The notes below the pieces were generated by a model. That model made no database searches. It had not been told where the DNA came from and saw only the letters and a list, made by a program, of their open reading frames with translations. A stretch of DNA of 27,975 nucleotides, taken from the IMG/VR virus record IMGVR_UViG_3300007539_000148, positions 1-27,975 of that record. One strand, given 5' to 3'. Both the position numbers and the translations under genes were made by a program. Within the stretch, counting starts at the first letter, position 1. The number at the start of each line of letters is the position of its first letter. The DNA is from a virus. Shown here piece by piece: positions 6,766 through 14,329 of this stretch.

Positions 6766-7637
6766 TACTAGGACTACAAGAATATTTTACACAGAAGTTG
6801 TTTCAACAACTTGACGAAAAACTGATTATGTATAATCAAGGTAAGAGATACGGACAGGTTGTATTTCTAGCCGGTGGTGCTGGCTCTGGCAAAGGTTTTG
6901 CGATTCAGAACTTTATGGAAGGTGAAAAGTTTAAGATTCGTGATGTAGATGAGTGGAAGAAAGCATTCATGAAGATCGATGAACTGAAAGGTAAATATCC
7001 AGAAGTTCGTGGTCTCAACCTAAAGCAACCAAAAGACGTTTTCAAGTTACATATGTTTGTCAAGAGAGCAAACATCAAAGACAACACACTTAAGGTAATG
7101 CTTGATGATCTTGTTCGTTCTGGTGCGGCTTCAAAAGGAACTCTACCAAATATCATTTTCGATATCACACTGAAAGAGATTGCTGATATCACAGAAGTTC
7201 TACCGCAACTAAAAAAGATTGGTTATAAACCAGAAGACATTCATGTAACTTGGGTATTGACAAACTATCATACTGCTGTTAAAAATAATGCTGGTAGAGA
7301 ACGAGTCGTGCCTGGAGATATTCTTCTAAAGACGCATGAAGGTGCGGCTAAAACCATGTCACAGATCATTCAAGGTAAACTACCAAGAGGTATCAATGGT
7401 GCTGTCAATGTTATTTTGAATAACAGAGAGAACACGATACCTTGGACAGACAAAGACGGTAAGCCTATCAAGACAAGTGCTGGTGGGATTATCGTCAAGG
7501 ATTTCACATATGTGAATCTGAAAAAAGAAGGCAAAAGATTTAGAAACGAAAGTGCTGTTCAGAAACAAATCTATGACTGGATTACAGATAATGTTCCTGA
7601 CACAGCACTAAAAGCAATCGATGAACCAAAACTATAA
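6762..7637 (+). CDS. P-loop NTPase, zeta-toxin/polynucleotide-kinase-like, inside the baseplate operon
   Basis: This 291-aa protein has a clear Walker A motif, FLAGGAGSGKGFAIQNFM (GxxxxGKG at residues 38-45), preceded by a hydrophobic strand. After it comes a DVDEWKKAF segment (Asp-x-Asp, near residues 57-59), then NIIFDITLKEI (about 132-142), a likely strand carrying an acidic residue, and a basic helical C-terminal part. This order resembles zeta-toxin-like and small-molecule/polynucleotide kinases. The substrate cannot be told from sequence. It is coupled to gp27 by ATGA overlap and followed 11 nt later by the small lysine-rich ORF, so it is expressed with the baseplate genes, unusual for a kinase. 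Roles could include modifying a structural protein, an injected effector, or nucleotide metabolism; all are inference. Confidence 0.8.
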   Translation: MILGLQEYFTQKLFQQLDEKLIMYNQGKRYGQVVFLAGGAGSGKGFAIQNFMEGEKFKIRDVDEWKKAFMKIDELKGKYPEVRGLNLKQPKDVFKLHMFVKRANIKDNTLKVMLDDLVRSGAASKGTLPNIIFDITLKEIADITEVLPQLKKIGYKPEDIHVTWVLTNYHTAVKNNAGRERVVPGDILLKTHEGAAKTMSQIIQGKLPRGINGAVNVILNNRENTIPWTDKDGKPIKTSAGGIIVKDFTYVNLKKEGKRFRNESAVQKQIYDWITDNVPDTALKAIDEPKL

Positions 7638-7648
7638 GGAGTGTAGAT

Positions 7649-7819
7649 ATGCCATTGCCAGGTTCTAATAGAGAAAAGCAGATGCAGAAACAGTTTCTTC
7701 AAGAGATTGTAGAACCAGAAGTTCAACCTACTGAGGAAGTTGTAGAAGATGAAGCACCAAAGCCAAAGGCTAAGAAAAAAGCCACTAAAGGAAGAAAGAA
7801 AATCTTCGGAGTCCTTTAA
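7649..7819 (+). CDS. Small Lys/Glu-rich protein (56 aa), possibly the first half of a +1 frameshifted product
   Basis: A strong ribosome site (AAGGAG, 7636-7641) lies 7 nt ahead of the ATG. The protein starts MPLPGSNREKQMQKQF, then has a Glu/Val/Pro stretch (residues 19-37) and a Lys-rich tail APKPKAKKKATKGRKK (36-51) before IFGVL and stop. It lies between the kinase and spike genes. The end reads CGGAG TC CTT TAA T, close to the RF2 +1 recoding site; slippage of CTT to TTT continues straight into the next ORF and would give a 96-aa protein. No known domain is recognised. The disordered charged sequence is typical of small accessory proteins. Coding is well supported by the ribosome site and codon pattern. 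Confidence 0.75.
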   Translation: MPLPGSNREKQMQKQFLQEIVEPEVQPTEEVVEDEAPKPKAKKKATKGRKKIFGVL

Positions 7820-7940
7820 TCATCTAACTGATTATGTAGATGAAAAAGAAAAAACAAAAGAAACTCTAAAGAATGGTCTTCTGAGTTTTCTAAAGTATGT
7901 AGAGAAGGTGGAAGATGAGAAACTTCCTAACAGCAAATGA
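7749..7940 (+). CDS. Second half of a split small ORF (reached by +1 frameshift or by its own ATG)
   Basis: This frame is open for 63 codons. The part after base 7815 looks truly coding: FNHLTDYVDEKEKTKETL, then NGLLSFLKYVEKVEDEKL. The first 22 codons from the ATG at 7749 overlap the lysine-rich tail of the upstream ORF and look like an out-of-frame shadow. No ATG, GTG or TTG lies near the point where this frame becomes coding. The simplest reading is that translation enters from the 56-aa ORF by a +1 shift at 7814-7817. The gene overlaps the spike gene start by 26 nt. Alternatives are initiation at 7749 (GAGGAAG at about 7733-7739 could serve as ribosome site), or a single-base sequence error in one continuous 96-aa gene. 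Confidence 0.55.
   Translation: MKHQSQRLRKKPLKEERKSSESFNHLTDYVDEKEKTKETLKNGLLSFLKYVEKVEDEKLPNSK
7808..7820 (+). promoter_or_regulatory. Candidate RF2-like +1 frameshift site
   Basis: The sequence is GGAG (7808-7811), TC, CTT (7814-7816), TAA (7817-7819), T. The bacterial prfB site has a Shine-Dalgarno-like element, a 3-nt spacer, CTT, a stop codon and then the shifted frame. Here the spacer is 2 nt and the stop is TAA rather than TGA. Slippage of CTT onto TTT puts AAT CAT CTA next, exactly the downstream coding frame. Everything up to the slip is seen directly; use of the site is inferred. Confidence 0.55.
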
Positions 7941-8712
7941 TTTTGTATGGTTCTTCGGCAGAGTGGAAGACCGTAATGACCCTGTACAACTCGGCCGGGT
8001 CCGTGTACGGTGTTATGGTTTCCACACCGATGATAAAGACAAGATACCTACTGAACACCTCCCATGGGCTCAGCCAATTCAAGATATCACCTCTGCGGCT
8101 GATAGCGGAAAGGGCAGAAGTCCAACAGGACTCCTAGTTGGTAGTTGGGTAGTTGGTTTCTTCGCTGATGGTAACAGGGCGCAAGAACCTGTTATTTTAG
8201 GAAGTCTTGGTGGTATACCAGAAACAACAAATGAAAGTGATGTAAATAAACTCGCAAGAGGAACTAACACACTTACAAAAACACCTGATAGTGTAAACGG
8301 AGAGCCAGCATCACCTTATGCGGCACAATATCCAAAAAATCATGTGTATGAATCTGAATCTGGTCATGTCGTAGAGATTGATGATACTGACAATGCTGAA
8401 AGAATACACATCTATCACAAGTCAGGTACATTTATTGAGATGCATCCAAATGGTGATGTTGTTACACATCATAAGAATGGATTCAGAACTGTAACTGGTA
8501 ATGATAAACTTCATGTAACAGGTGATCTGAATATTGTTGCAGATGGTAATATTACAATGGATGGTAAGACAATTAATCTGAACAGTGGAACTAAGGGTGC
8601 TGCCAGACTAGATGATACTGTAGATACTGGTGATGATCCAGCAGGCATATCAGGATCAGATGGTTCTAATAAGATTGAATCAGCATCTAAGACAGTGTTT
8701 ATTGGAGACTAA
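7915..8712 (+). CDS. 5: gp5-like central spike, lacking the lysozyme domain
   Basis: The protein has 265 aa; T4 gp5 has 575. Residues 1-105 match the T4 gp5 OB-fold: FVWFFGRVEDRNDPVQLGRV (about 10-29), PTEHLPWAQPIQDITSAADS (about 45-64) and ILGSLGGIPE. Residues 142-225 match the start of the T4 C-terminal β-helix: HVYESESGHVVEIDDTDNAE (about 143-162), then repeats such as LHVTGDLNIVADGNITMDG. The lysozyme domain that lies between these in T4 is absent, with only a short Ser/Thr/Pro linker (about 105-142). The trimer should form the membrane-piercing spike under the gp27 hub. The start ATG overlaps the preceding small ORF by 26 nt and follows GGTGGAAG. The late repeats are shorter than in T4, so the needle is likely short. 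Confidence 0.9.
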   Translation: MRNFLTANDFVWFFGRVEDRNDPVQLGRVRVRCYGFHTDDKDKIPTEHLPWAQPIQDITSAADSGKGRSPTGLLVGSWVVGFFADGNRAQEPVILGSLGGIPETTNESDVNKLARGTNTLTKTPDSVNGEPASPYAAQYPKNHVYESESGHVVEIDDTDNAERIHIYHKSGTFIEMHPNGDVVTHHKNGFRTVTGNDKLHVTGDLNIVADGNITMDGKTINLNSGTKGAARLDDTVDTGDDPAGISGSDGSNKIESASKTVFIGD

Positions 8713-8722
8713 ATATTATATC

Positions 8723-8755
8723 TGATAAACCACAGAATCATTTTATCACATTTTT
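8723..8755 (+). terminator. Weak hairpin with a following T run after the spike gene
   Basis: TGATAAA (8723-8729) and TTTATCA (8742-8748) form a perfect 7-bp inverted repeat with a 12-nt loop, followed by ACA and five T residues. The stem is AT-rich, so termination would be weak. It lies in the only gap above 60 bp in the baseplate cluster. It may only lower read-through or protect the spike mRNA end. Confidence 0.3.
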
Positions 8756-8777
8756 ATAATTTGTCAAGGGCAAAACG

Positions 8778-8951
8778 ATGAATAATCATGATAATTTAGT
8801 AAATTTGTTTGAGACTTATATCACTGAAAGTGAAAAGTTTGAAAACGGAAATAAGACAGCAGGCACAAGAGCAAGAAAAGCACTAGCAGAGATTGCAAAA
8901 CTGTGTAAAGAAAGACGAGCAGAAATACAATCTGCCAAGAATGGGTCATAA
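8778..8951 (+). CDS. Hc1-like (histone H1-like) DNA-binding mini-protein, 57 aa
   Basis: The ORF begins at ATG 8778 after AAGGGC (about 7 nt upstream). The protein reads MNNHDNLVNLFETYITESEK and then NGNKTAGTRARKALAEIAKL (about residues 23-42), ending KERRAEIQSAKNGS. The GNK-x-A-x-x-R-x-RK core followed by a basic helix is the signature I associate with the bacterial/chlamydial Hc1 family, which binds and compacts DNA. The family's Lys-rich C-terminal tail is missing, so this is only the core helix pair. It lies between the spike and gp25 in the virion operon, so it is probably made late and might be packaged or help condense DNA. Coding is well supported; nucleic-acid binding is inferred from the motif. 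Confidence 0.75.
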   Translation: MNNHDNLVNLFETYITESEKFENGNKTAGTRARKALAEIAKLCKERRAEIQSAKNGS

Positions 8952-8955
8952 ATAG

Positions 8956-9141
8956 ATGAAAAGAATACCGATGAAATCGGCAGATGAATTTGATGCGCTT
9001 ACAGGTTGGAAACAGTTTTTGAACTGGAGACCTGGTCAAAGAAAGCGTATTAAAAAAGCATATAACAAACGCTTTCGTAAGCATGGTGATATGTCACTAC
9101 ATCGTCTTCATACAACAAAATATGACGATCTCTGTATGTAA
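8956..9141 (+). CDS. Small basic protein of unknown function, 61 aa
   Basis: The gene starts 4 nt after the Hc1-like stop. The protein is strongly basic (MKRIPMKSADEFDALTGWKQ, then RPGQRKRIKKAYNKRFRKHG) with two Trp residues near 18 and 24, and ends HTTKYDDLCM. No family is recognised; the charge suggests contact with nucleic acid or an acidic structural partner. A second in-frame ATG at residue 6 is an alternative start. A near-match to the late promoter (CATAAATA, 8947-8954) lies just before it, overlapping the preceding stop. It is followed 9 nt later by gp25, with AAGGAAG as the gp25 ribosome site. Confidence 0.65.
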   Translation: MKRIPMKSADEFDALTGWKQFLNWRPGQRKRIKKAYNKRFRKHGDMSLHRLHTTKYDDLCM

Positions 9142-9150
9142 GGAAGAATA

Positions 9151-9549
9151 ATGGCTGGTGCAAAAGAAACTGTAGTGTTTAGTGATTTCGATAGTCTATT
9201 CCAGGCTAATCCAATTACCAAACAACTAAACAGAAACACAAACAGAGAAGCCGTCAAGGAATCTGTTCGTAATCTGATTCTCACAGATTACTTCGAGCGT
9301 CCTTTTCGTTCAGATATTGGTTGTTCTATTCGTTATTATCTGTTTGAACTATGGTCTCCAGCACTGAAACAGACAATGGAAAATGCTATTCGTGAAGTCA
9401 TTCGTAACTATGAGCCAAGAGCAGATATTCTTGATGTGTTGGTGGAAGATCGTTCTGATCTAAATGCTATTTCTGTAACTGTCGCTTTTTCTGTTCGCAA
9501 TGACATCAATCCAGTCGTTTTAGATGTAATCTTAGAGAGAGTTAGGTAA
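9151..9549 (+). CDS. 25: gp25 baseplate wedge subunit
   Basis: The protein has 132 aa, the same length as T4 gp25. The GPW/gp25 family pattern is clear: FDSLFQANPITKQLNRNTN (about residues 13-31), an AVKESVRNLILTDYFERPFR segment (about 34-53), and the family signature EPRADILDVLV (about 90-100). In the baseplate, gp25 forms the inner wedge junction with gp6 and the first sheath ring, and it resembles a sheath subunit domain; homologues occur in type VI secretion systems (TssE). Start and ribosome site are unambiguous. The stop overlaps the gp6 start as TAATG, so gp25 and gp6 are translationally coupled, as expected for wedge partners. Confidence 0.95.
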   Translation: MAGAKETVVFSDFDSLFQANPITKQLNRNTNREAVKESVRNLILTDYFERPFRSDIGCSIRYYLFELWSPALKQTMENAIREVIRNYEPRADILDVLVEDRSDLNAISVTVAFSVRNDINPVVLDVILERVR

Positions 9550-11309
9550 TGGCCGCTAATACATATTTACAAGTTACTGAAGTCGATTTTGAAGACATTC
9601 GCAGTAATCTAAAATCATATCTCAGTTCACAGACACAGTTCAATGATTACGACTTTGAAGGTAGTAACATGGCTGTGCTGTTGGATATTCTTGCATACAA
9701 TACACATTACAATGCATTCTATACAAATATGCTTGCGAATGAAATGTTCTTGGATACAGCACAACAAAGAGATAGTGTTGTATCAAGAGCAAAAGAACTT
9801 GGTTATGTAACTCGCTCTGCGAGAGGTGCTACAGCAAATGTAACGATTACCTTTACAGGTATCGCAAACACAATATCTTCATTTACACTACCTAAAGATT
9901 CTAAATTTACTACAACGATTGACGATATTACATATACTTATGTGACACCAGAAGCATTTATAATTAGAAATACATCTAACACATTCTCTAAAGCAATTTC
10001 AATTACTGAAGGTGAACCTCTTACACAAAGATTTGTAGTCAATACTGGCGATCCTGTTAAATATGTTCTACCTAACGAAAATGTCGATACAAGAAGTATA
10101 TCAGTAAGAGTTCAAGAGTCTGGTTCTAACTTTGCAAACACTACATTTACAAGAGCAACAAATATTCGTGGTGTCACAGCCGCTTCTCCTGTTTATTATT
10201 TACAAGAAACTGCTGATAAAAAATATGAACTATACTTTGGTCAAGGCTCTCTAGGTAAAGCACTAAAAAATGGTAATGTCGTTATTGTAGATTATCGTGT
10301 ATGTAATGGCTCTACAACAAATGGTGCTAATACATTTACCATTGACTCAATCACTATAGATCCTTCATATACTTCAACATCACTGACAGTCAACACTGTA
10401 GCAAGAGGTGGTGTTGAAATAGAGAGTGTAGATAGTATCAAGTTCAATGCTCCTAGAAACTTTGAAGTTCAGAATAGAGCAGTGGTCAATAATGACTATC
10501 AAAGAATTCTTCTGAATGAAAATACTGATCTACAGTCGGTCACAGCATTCGGTGGTGAATTTGCTGATCCTGCTGTTTATGGTAAAGTATATATTGCTGT
10601 GAAACCTCAAAGTGAGCAGTTTGCTACTGCTATTCGTAAGACAGAAATTCGTGAGAGCATTTTAGATAGAACACCTCTTGGTATTGATCCTGTTATCATT
10701 GATGCAGATTATATTTACATTATACCAACAGTGAACATTTTTTATAACAAACTACTCACAACTCTTACTGCGTCTGCTACAGTGAACTCTGCAAGAACTG
10801 CTATTAATTCTTTTGACAGTAAAAATCTACAGAGATTTGGAAATAAATTGAGATATTCTAGACTTGTTCGTGCGCTTGATAATATTAACGAATCTATTCT
10901 CAATACAGAAGTTGATATTAGAATTCAAAAAAGAATTGTTCCAAATACACAGAGAGCCGAAAAAGTTACTCTAAGATTTAGCAATGCTCTGAGAGCAGGC
11001 ACACTTTCATCGACAAAATTTACATTCAATAACTTTGATGCTTTCTTAGACGATGACGGCAATGGTAATGTCAACATTTTTAGATATGATTCATCAAAAC
11101 AAAAAGTAAATATTGTTTCTGGAGCAGGAACAGTAAATTACACGACAGGTCTTGTTGAGATTGAAAACTTTAGACCAAGTGCTTATGATGGCATTGAACT
11201 TAAAGTTACAGTTGAACCTGTAAGTTCAGATATTACACCTGTTCGTGAACAAATTCTTGTCATGAACGGACAAGACGCAACGATTACTGCTACTGCTGAG
11301 ATTGAATAA
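9549..11309 (+). CDS. 6: gp6 baseplate wedge subunit (baseplate J family)
   Basis: The protein has 586 aa; T4 gp6 has 660. The N-terminus is highly characteristic: DFEDIRSNLKSYLSSQTQFN (about residues 14-33), DYDFEGSNMAVLLDILAYNT (about 34-53) and NMLANEMFLDTAQQRDSVVS (about 60-79), all closely like T4 gp6. Central and later parts contain the baseplate-J-like region (NFEVQNRAVVNNDYQRILLN, about 306-325). In T4, two gp6 copies per wedge link into the ring that switches from the extended to the star-shaped baseplate. It starts at a TAATG overlap with gp25 and ends at a TAATG overlap with the gp7 gene, so all three wedge proteins are coupled. Confidence 0.95.
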   Translation: MAANTYLQVTEVDFEDIRSNLKSYLSSQTQFNDYDFEGSNMAVLLDILAYNTHYNAFYTNMLANEMFLDTAQQRDSVVSRAKELGYVTRSARGATANVTITFTGIANTISSFTLPKDSKFTTTIDDITYTYVTPEAFIIRNTSNTFSKAISITEGEPLTQRFVVNTGDPVKYVLPNENVDTRSISVRVQESGSNFANTTFTRATNIRGVTAASPVYYLQETADKKYELYFGQGSLGKALKNGNVVIVDYRVCNGSTTNGANTFTIDSITIDPSYTSTSLTVNTVARGGVEIESVDSIKFNAPRNFEVQNRAVVNNDYQRILLNENTDLQSVTAFGGEFADPAVYGKVYIAVKPQSEQFATAIRKTEIRESILDRTPLGIDPVIIDADYIYIIPTVNIFYNKLLTTLTASATVNSARTAINSFDSKNLQRFGNKLRYSRLVRALDNINESILNTEVDIRIQKRIVPNTQRAEKVTLRFSNALRAGTLSSTKFTFNNFDAFLDDDGNGNVNIFRYDSSKQKVNIVSGAGTVNYTTGLVEIENFRPSAYDGIELKVTVEPVSSDITPVREQILVMNGQDATITATAEIE

Positions 11310-14300
11310 TGGCCATTGAGAATAAACTCTCAACTTTAATTCAAGGACAATTTCCCTCCTTCTATAATGAAGAAGGAGAAAACTTTATATTGTTTATGAA
11401 GGCCTATTATGAATGGCTAGAAGAAACCGGAAATCAGACACACGAATTAAGAAAACTTGAAGAATATAAAGATATCGATTTAACAGTTGATGCTTACATT
11501 GAATACTTTCGTAAAATTCTTCTTGCTGAAATACCAGAAAATGTTCTCGCTGATAAAAGAATTCTAGCAAAAAACATTCGTGATTTTTATCAATCTAAAG
11601 GCACATTTTCATCGTATAAACTGTTGTTTCGCATTCTTTATAATGAAGATGTAGAACTTAATTATCCAGCAGATCAGATACTAAAGATTTCTGATGGTGA
11701 CTGGCGCATTGATAGATATCTTGTAACTACACACGACAAAGCAAATCTAGGCTTTATTGGTAGAACTATCAGAGGCACAGATTCTGGTGCAACCGCACTT
11801 GTTGAAAATGTAGTAAAAAGAACTATTCGCAATAAAGTCATTGATCAGATATATCTTTCAAATATTAAAGGTTCGTTTTCACATTTAGAACCCATTTTAA
11901 CACAAACTGGTCCTACTCCTCACTCACCCATTGTAGAAGCGGGCATTAGTTCTTTTGAAATTATTTCTGCTGGTGCAAGATATAATCCAGGCGATATTGT
12001 TGACATCATTTCTTCAGATATTGGTAAATTCGGTAAAGTTGTTGTTACACAAACTGTTGACTTAGGCGGTATTATCACATTTTCGATTTTAGAAGGTGGC
12101 TCTGGTTATACATCTAGTATCAATGATACAACTCAAATCAGAATAACTGGTGGTGATGGTCTTGAGCCTGCAAGTTTTACAATCGCAAGAGCCGACTTGA
12201 ACGATACTTTTGCTGTCTCTGTGAATGTGAATCTTCTATCAAGTAATAGTGTGTTTGGTGAACTAGCACCTCTTGTTACATATTCTGATGCATCTACTGG
12301 TATTACAGACACTTTTGCAAACACTTTACTTGCAAGTCCTAACTATGGTTTTCAAGAGCAAGGTGAAACCGTTACTGCTGGTGTAAACTATAGAACAAAC
12401 TCAAATGCAGTTATTGTTCTTGCTAATACTTCTGACCCTGGCGTGATTGTTGGTGATAGTCTTTATGGTGTTACATCTGGTGCAAATGCCACCGTTCAAA
12501 CAATCAGACGGGCACACAATAGCACAGATGTAGTCATTGCTGTAGATACATTCAAAAACTTTACGACAGCAGAAAAAGTAAATAAAGCAACTGCTGGCGG
12601 CACTACTGTCGGCACTGTATCAGCATTCAACGCAAATACTATCGGCTATCATGTTTTACAAATGGGTAAAATTGTAGCAGTCAATGAAGGTGATGAACTC
12701 GTAGGTAGAACATCTAACGCATTTGGTGTTGTAAAGAAAGTAATATCTACAGTAGCAAATGGTTACAGTCGTGGTGTTGGCGGTGCTGATGATAGAGACC
12801 TAGTAACACTGCAAGTGACAGCAAACACTACAGCAAATCTTACATCACAATTTGATGCTGGTCCTATGAGAGCATTTATTGAGAATGAGGGTTTGCGTCT
12901 TGTTGGTGCAAACACAACGGTTGGTAATGTTGTATCAACAACTTCAAACACAAAGATAGAAAATGTTTATACAAAACTAAGCGACTCTTTGTTGTTCCAA
13001 GCCGCTACAATTGGTACTATTGCACAAATTTCAAATCGTGTTGGTGGTTCTAGCTTCTCTGTTGCGCCTACAGTCAATGTCACTGATCCTGCTATTGCGG
13101 CACTTGGTATTGGTGAACAATATATTACACTACACTATGATAATGTAAACTTTGGTACAGGTAATTCGCAGATAACTGTTATCGATACAAATGATAGAAT
13201 TGTTCAAGCGAATACCAAAGCAAGCGGTGATGTAAAGAGACGAGTTTCTGGCAGACAGTTTTCTAATGGCACATACGAAACAGTTCTTCGTGTATGGCAA
13301 GATGAATTGCAAAGAGATCCAGGTAATATAACATATGCCAATAATCAGTTTGTTAATATTCGCTTCTATACAAGTTCGGATCAAACAACAGAAGAAAATG
13401 GTAGTCCTGGTACAGCAAAGATTGTAAGCATTACCGATGAAGGTGTTCTAGGTAAGAATGCAAATATCAATGCAAGTGTCGGTGCTAATGGTACTATCAC
13501 AGCACTAAGGCTTCTAGATTCTGGTTTCAATCATAAACAAAATGAGATTGTAAACATCAAAGAGACCACACATCCTGATGCTTTACAAGCACAAGTTAAA
13601 CTAACACTAAATGATGTTGCTAATGCAGAAGGTTATTATGCAACTACAAGAAGTCATGTATCGTCAAAGAGAGGCTTCATTCAAGATAGTAGATTCTATC
13701 AAGAGTTTTCATATGAAGTTGAAGCATCTGTTGCGCTAGACAGATATAGAGACATTGCTCTCAGACTAGTTCATCCAGCGGGTCAAGCACTATTTGGTAA
13801 ATTTAAAACGGCGTCTAATGTTGATGTGAATGTTGCAGTAACAAAACAAAACAAGAAGAGATCGTTGTCAAATGGTACAATTAGTATTACTAAAACTTCA
13901 GCAACTGGAAGTATTGCTATCACAAACAATAGTGTTAACATCGTTGGAACAAGCACCGATCTTTCTAATGAATTTGCAAATAATAGTACCATTTTGATTG
14001 AGCCTACTTACAACAGGTTCTTTGAAGTAAGACTAAATAGAGTAAGTAACACAACTTCAGCAAATATGAGTTCTGCTTGGGTTTATGGTAATGTATCTGG
14101 AGCAAATGTATACTACGCAAATGCATTTAACATTGTTGGTTCTTCAACAACACTCTCTTCAGAATTTGCAAACGGTGATTCAATTGTAATTGAAACTGCT
14201 GATAATGTTTATAGAACGGTAACACTAAATAAAGTAAATAGTGCAACAAGCGCAAACCTAGTTGCTAACTGGACATTAACTGATGTGTCTGGTGCTAATG

Positions 14301-14329
14301 CATACTATTACACAGGGAATATTGCATAA
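11309..14329 (+). CDS. 7: gp7-like baseplate wedge protein with rearranged domains
   Basis: The protein has 1006 aa; T4 gp7 has 1032. Residues 84-116 (DKRILAKNIRDFYQSKGTF, then SSYKLLFRILYNEDVELNY) match the late part of T4 gp7. A second T4-like element, IALRLVHPAGQALFGKF, appears near residue 815. So the piece that lies at about two-thirds of T4 gp7 sits at the N-terminus here, and the large N-terminal β-propeller-like part of T4 gp7 is absent. The space between is filled by Ser/Thr/Gly-rich β-repeats, several with a GD-x-LxG-xTSxA motif. The last 130 residues are a tandem duplication. The gene is coupled to gp6 and gp8 by TAATG overlaps. It is the central wedge scaffold; outer decoration by the repeats is inferred. 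Confidence 0.85.
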   Translation: MAIENKLSTLIQGQFPSFYNEEGENFILFMKAYYEWLEETGNQTHELRKLEEYKDIDLTVDAYIEYFRKILLAEIPENVLADKRILAKNIRDFYQSKGTFSSYKLLFRILYNEDVELNYPADQILKISDGDWRIDRYLVTTHDKANLGFIGRTIRGTDSGATALVENVVKRTIRNKVIDQIYLSNIKGSFSHLEPILTQTGPTPHSPIVEAGISSFEIISAGARYNPGDIVDIISSDIGKFGKVVVTQTVDLGGIITFSILEGGSGYTSSINDTTQIRITGGDGLEPASFTIARADLNDTFAVSVNVNLLSSNSVFGELAPLVTYSDASTGITDTFANTLLASPNYGFQEQGETVTAGVNYRTNSNAVIVLANTSDPGVIVGDSLYGVTSGANATVQTIRRAHNSTDVVIAVDTFKNFTTAEKVNKATAGGTTVGTVSAFNANTIGYHVLQMGKIVAVNEGDELVGRTSNAFGVVKKVISTVANGYSRGVGGADDRDLVTLQVTANTTANLTSQFDAGPMRAFIENEGLRLVGANTTVGNVVSTTSNTKIENVYTKLSDSLLFQAATIGTIAQISNRVGGSSFSVAPTVNVTDPAIAALGIGEQYITLHYDNVNFGTGNSQITVIDTNDRIVQANTKASGDVKRRVSGRQFSNGTYETVLRVWQDELQRDPGNITYANNQFVNIRFYTSSDQTTEENGSPGTAKIVSITDEGVLGKNANINASVGANGTITALRLLDSGFNHKQNEIVNIKETTHPDALQAQVKLTLNDVANAEGYYATTRSHVSSKRGFIQDSRFYQEFSYEVEASVALDRYRDIALRLVHPAGQALFGKFKTASNVDVNVAVTKQNKKRSLSNGTISITKTSATGSIAITNNSVNIVGTSTDLSNEFANNSTILIEPTYNRFFEVRLNRVSNTTSANMSSAWVYGNVSGANVYYANAFNIVGSSTTLSSEFANGDSIVIETADNVYRTVTLNKVNSATSANLVANWTLTDVSGANAYYYTGNIA
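13937..14326 (+). repeat. Tandem duplication of a ~65-aa β-module at the end of gp7
   Basis: Copy A (residues 877-940) starts NIVGTSTDLSNEFANNSTIL. Copy B (941-1006) starts NIVGSSTTLSSEFANGDSIV. Both end in a similar W...VSGANAYY-type segment, and the copies follow each other directly. The DNA has drifted enough that this is an old duplication under protein-level selection. A related module (GTITGISGNTVSGSGTSF, near residue 586) occurs in the DUF4815 protein. Confidence 0.8.
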
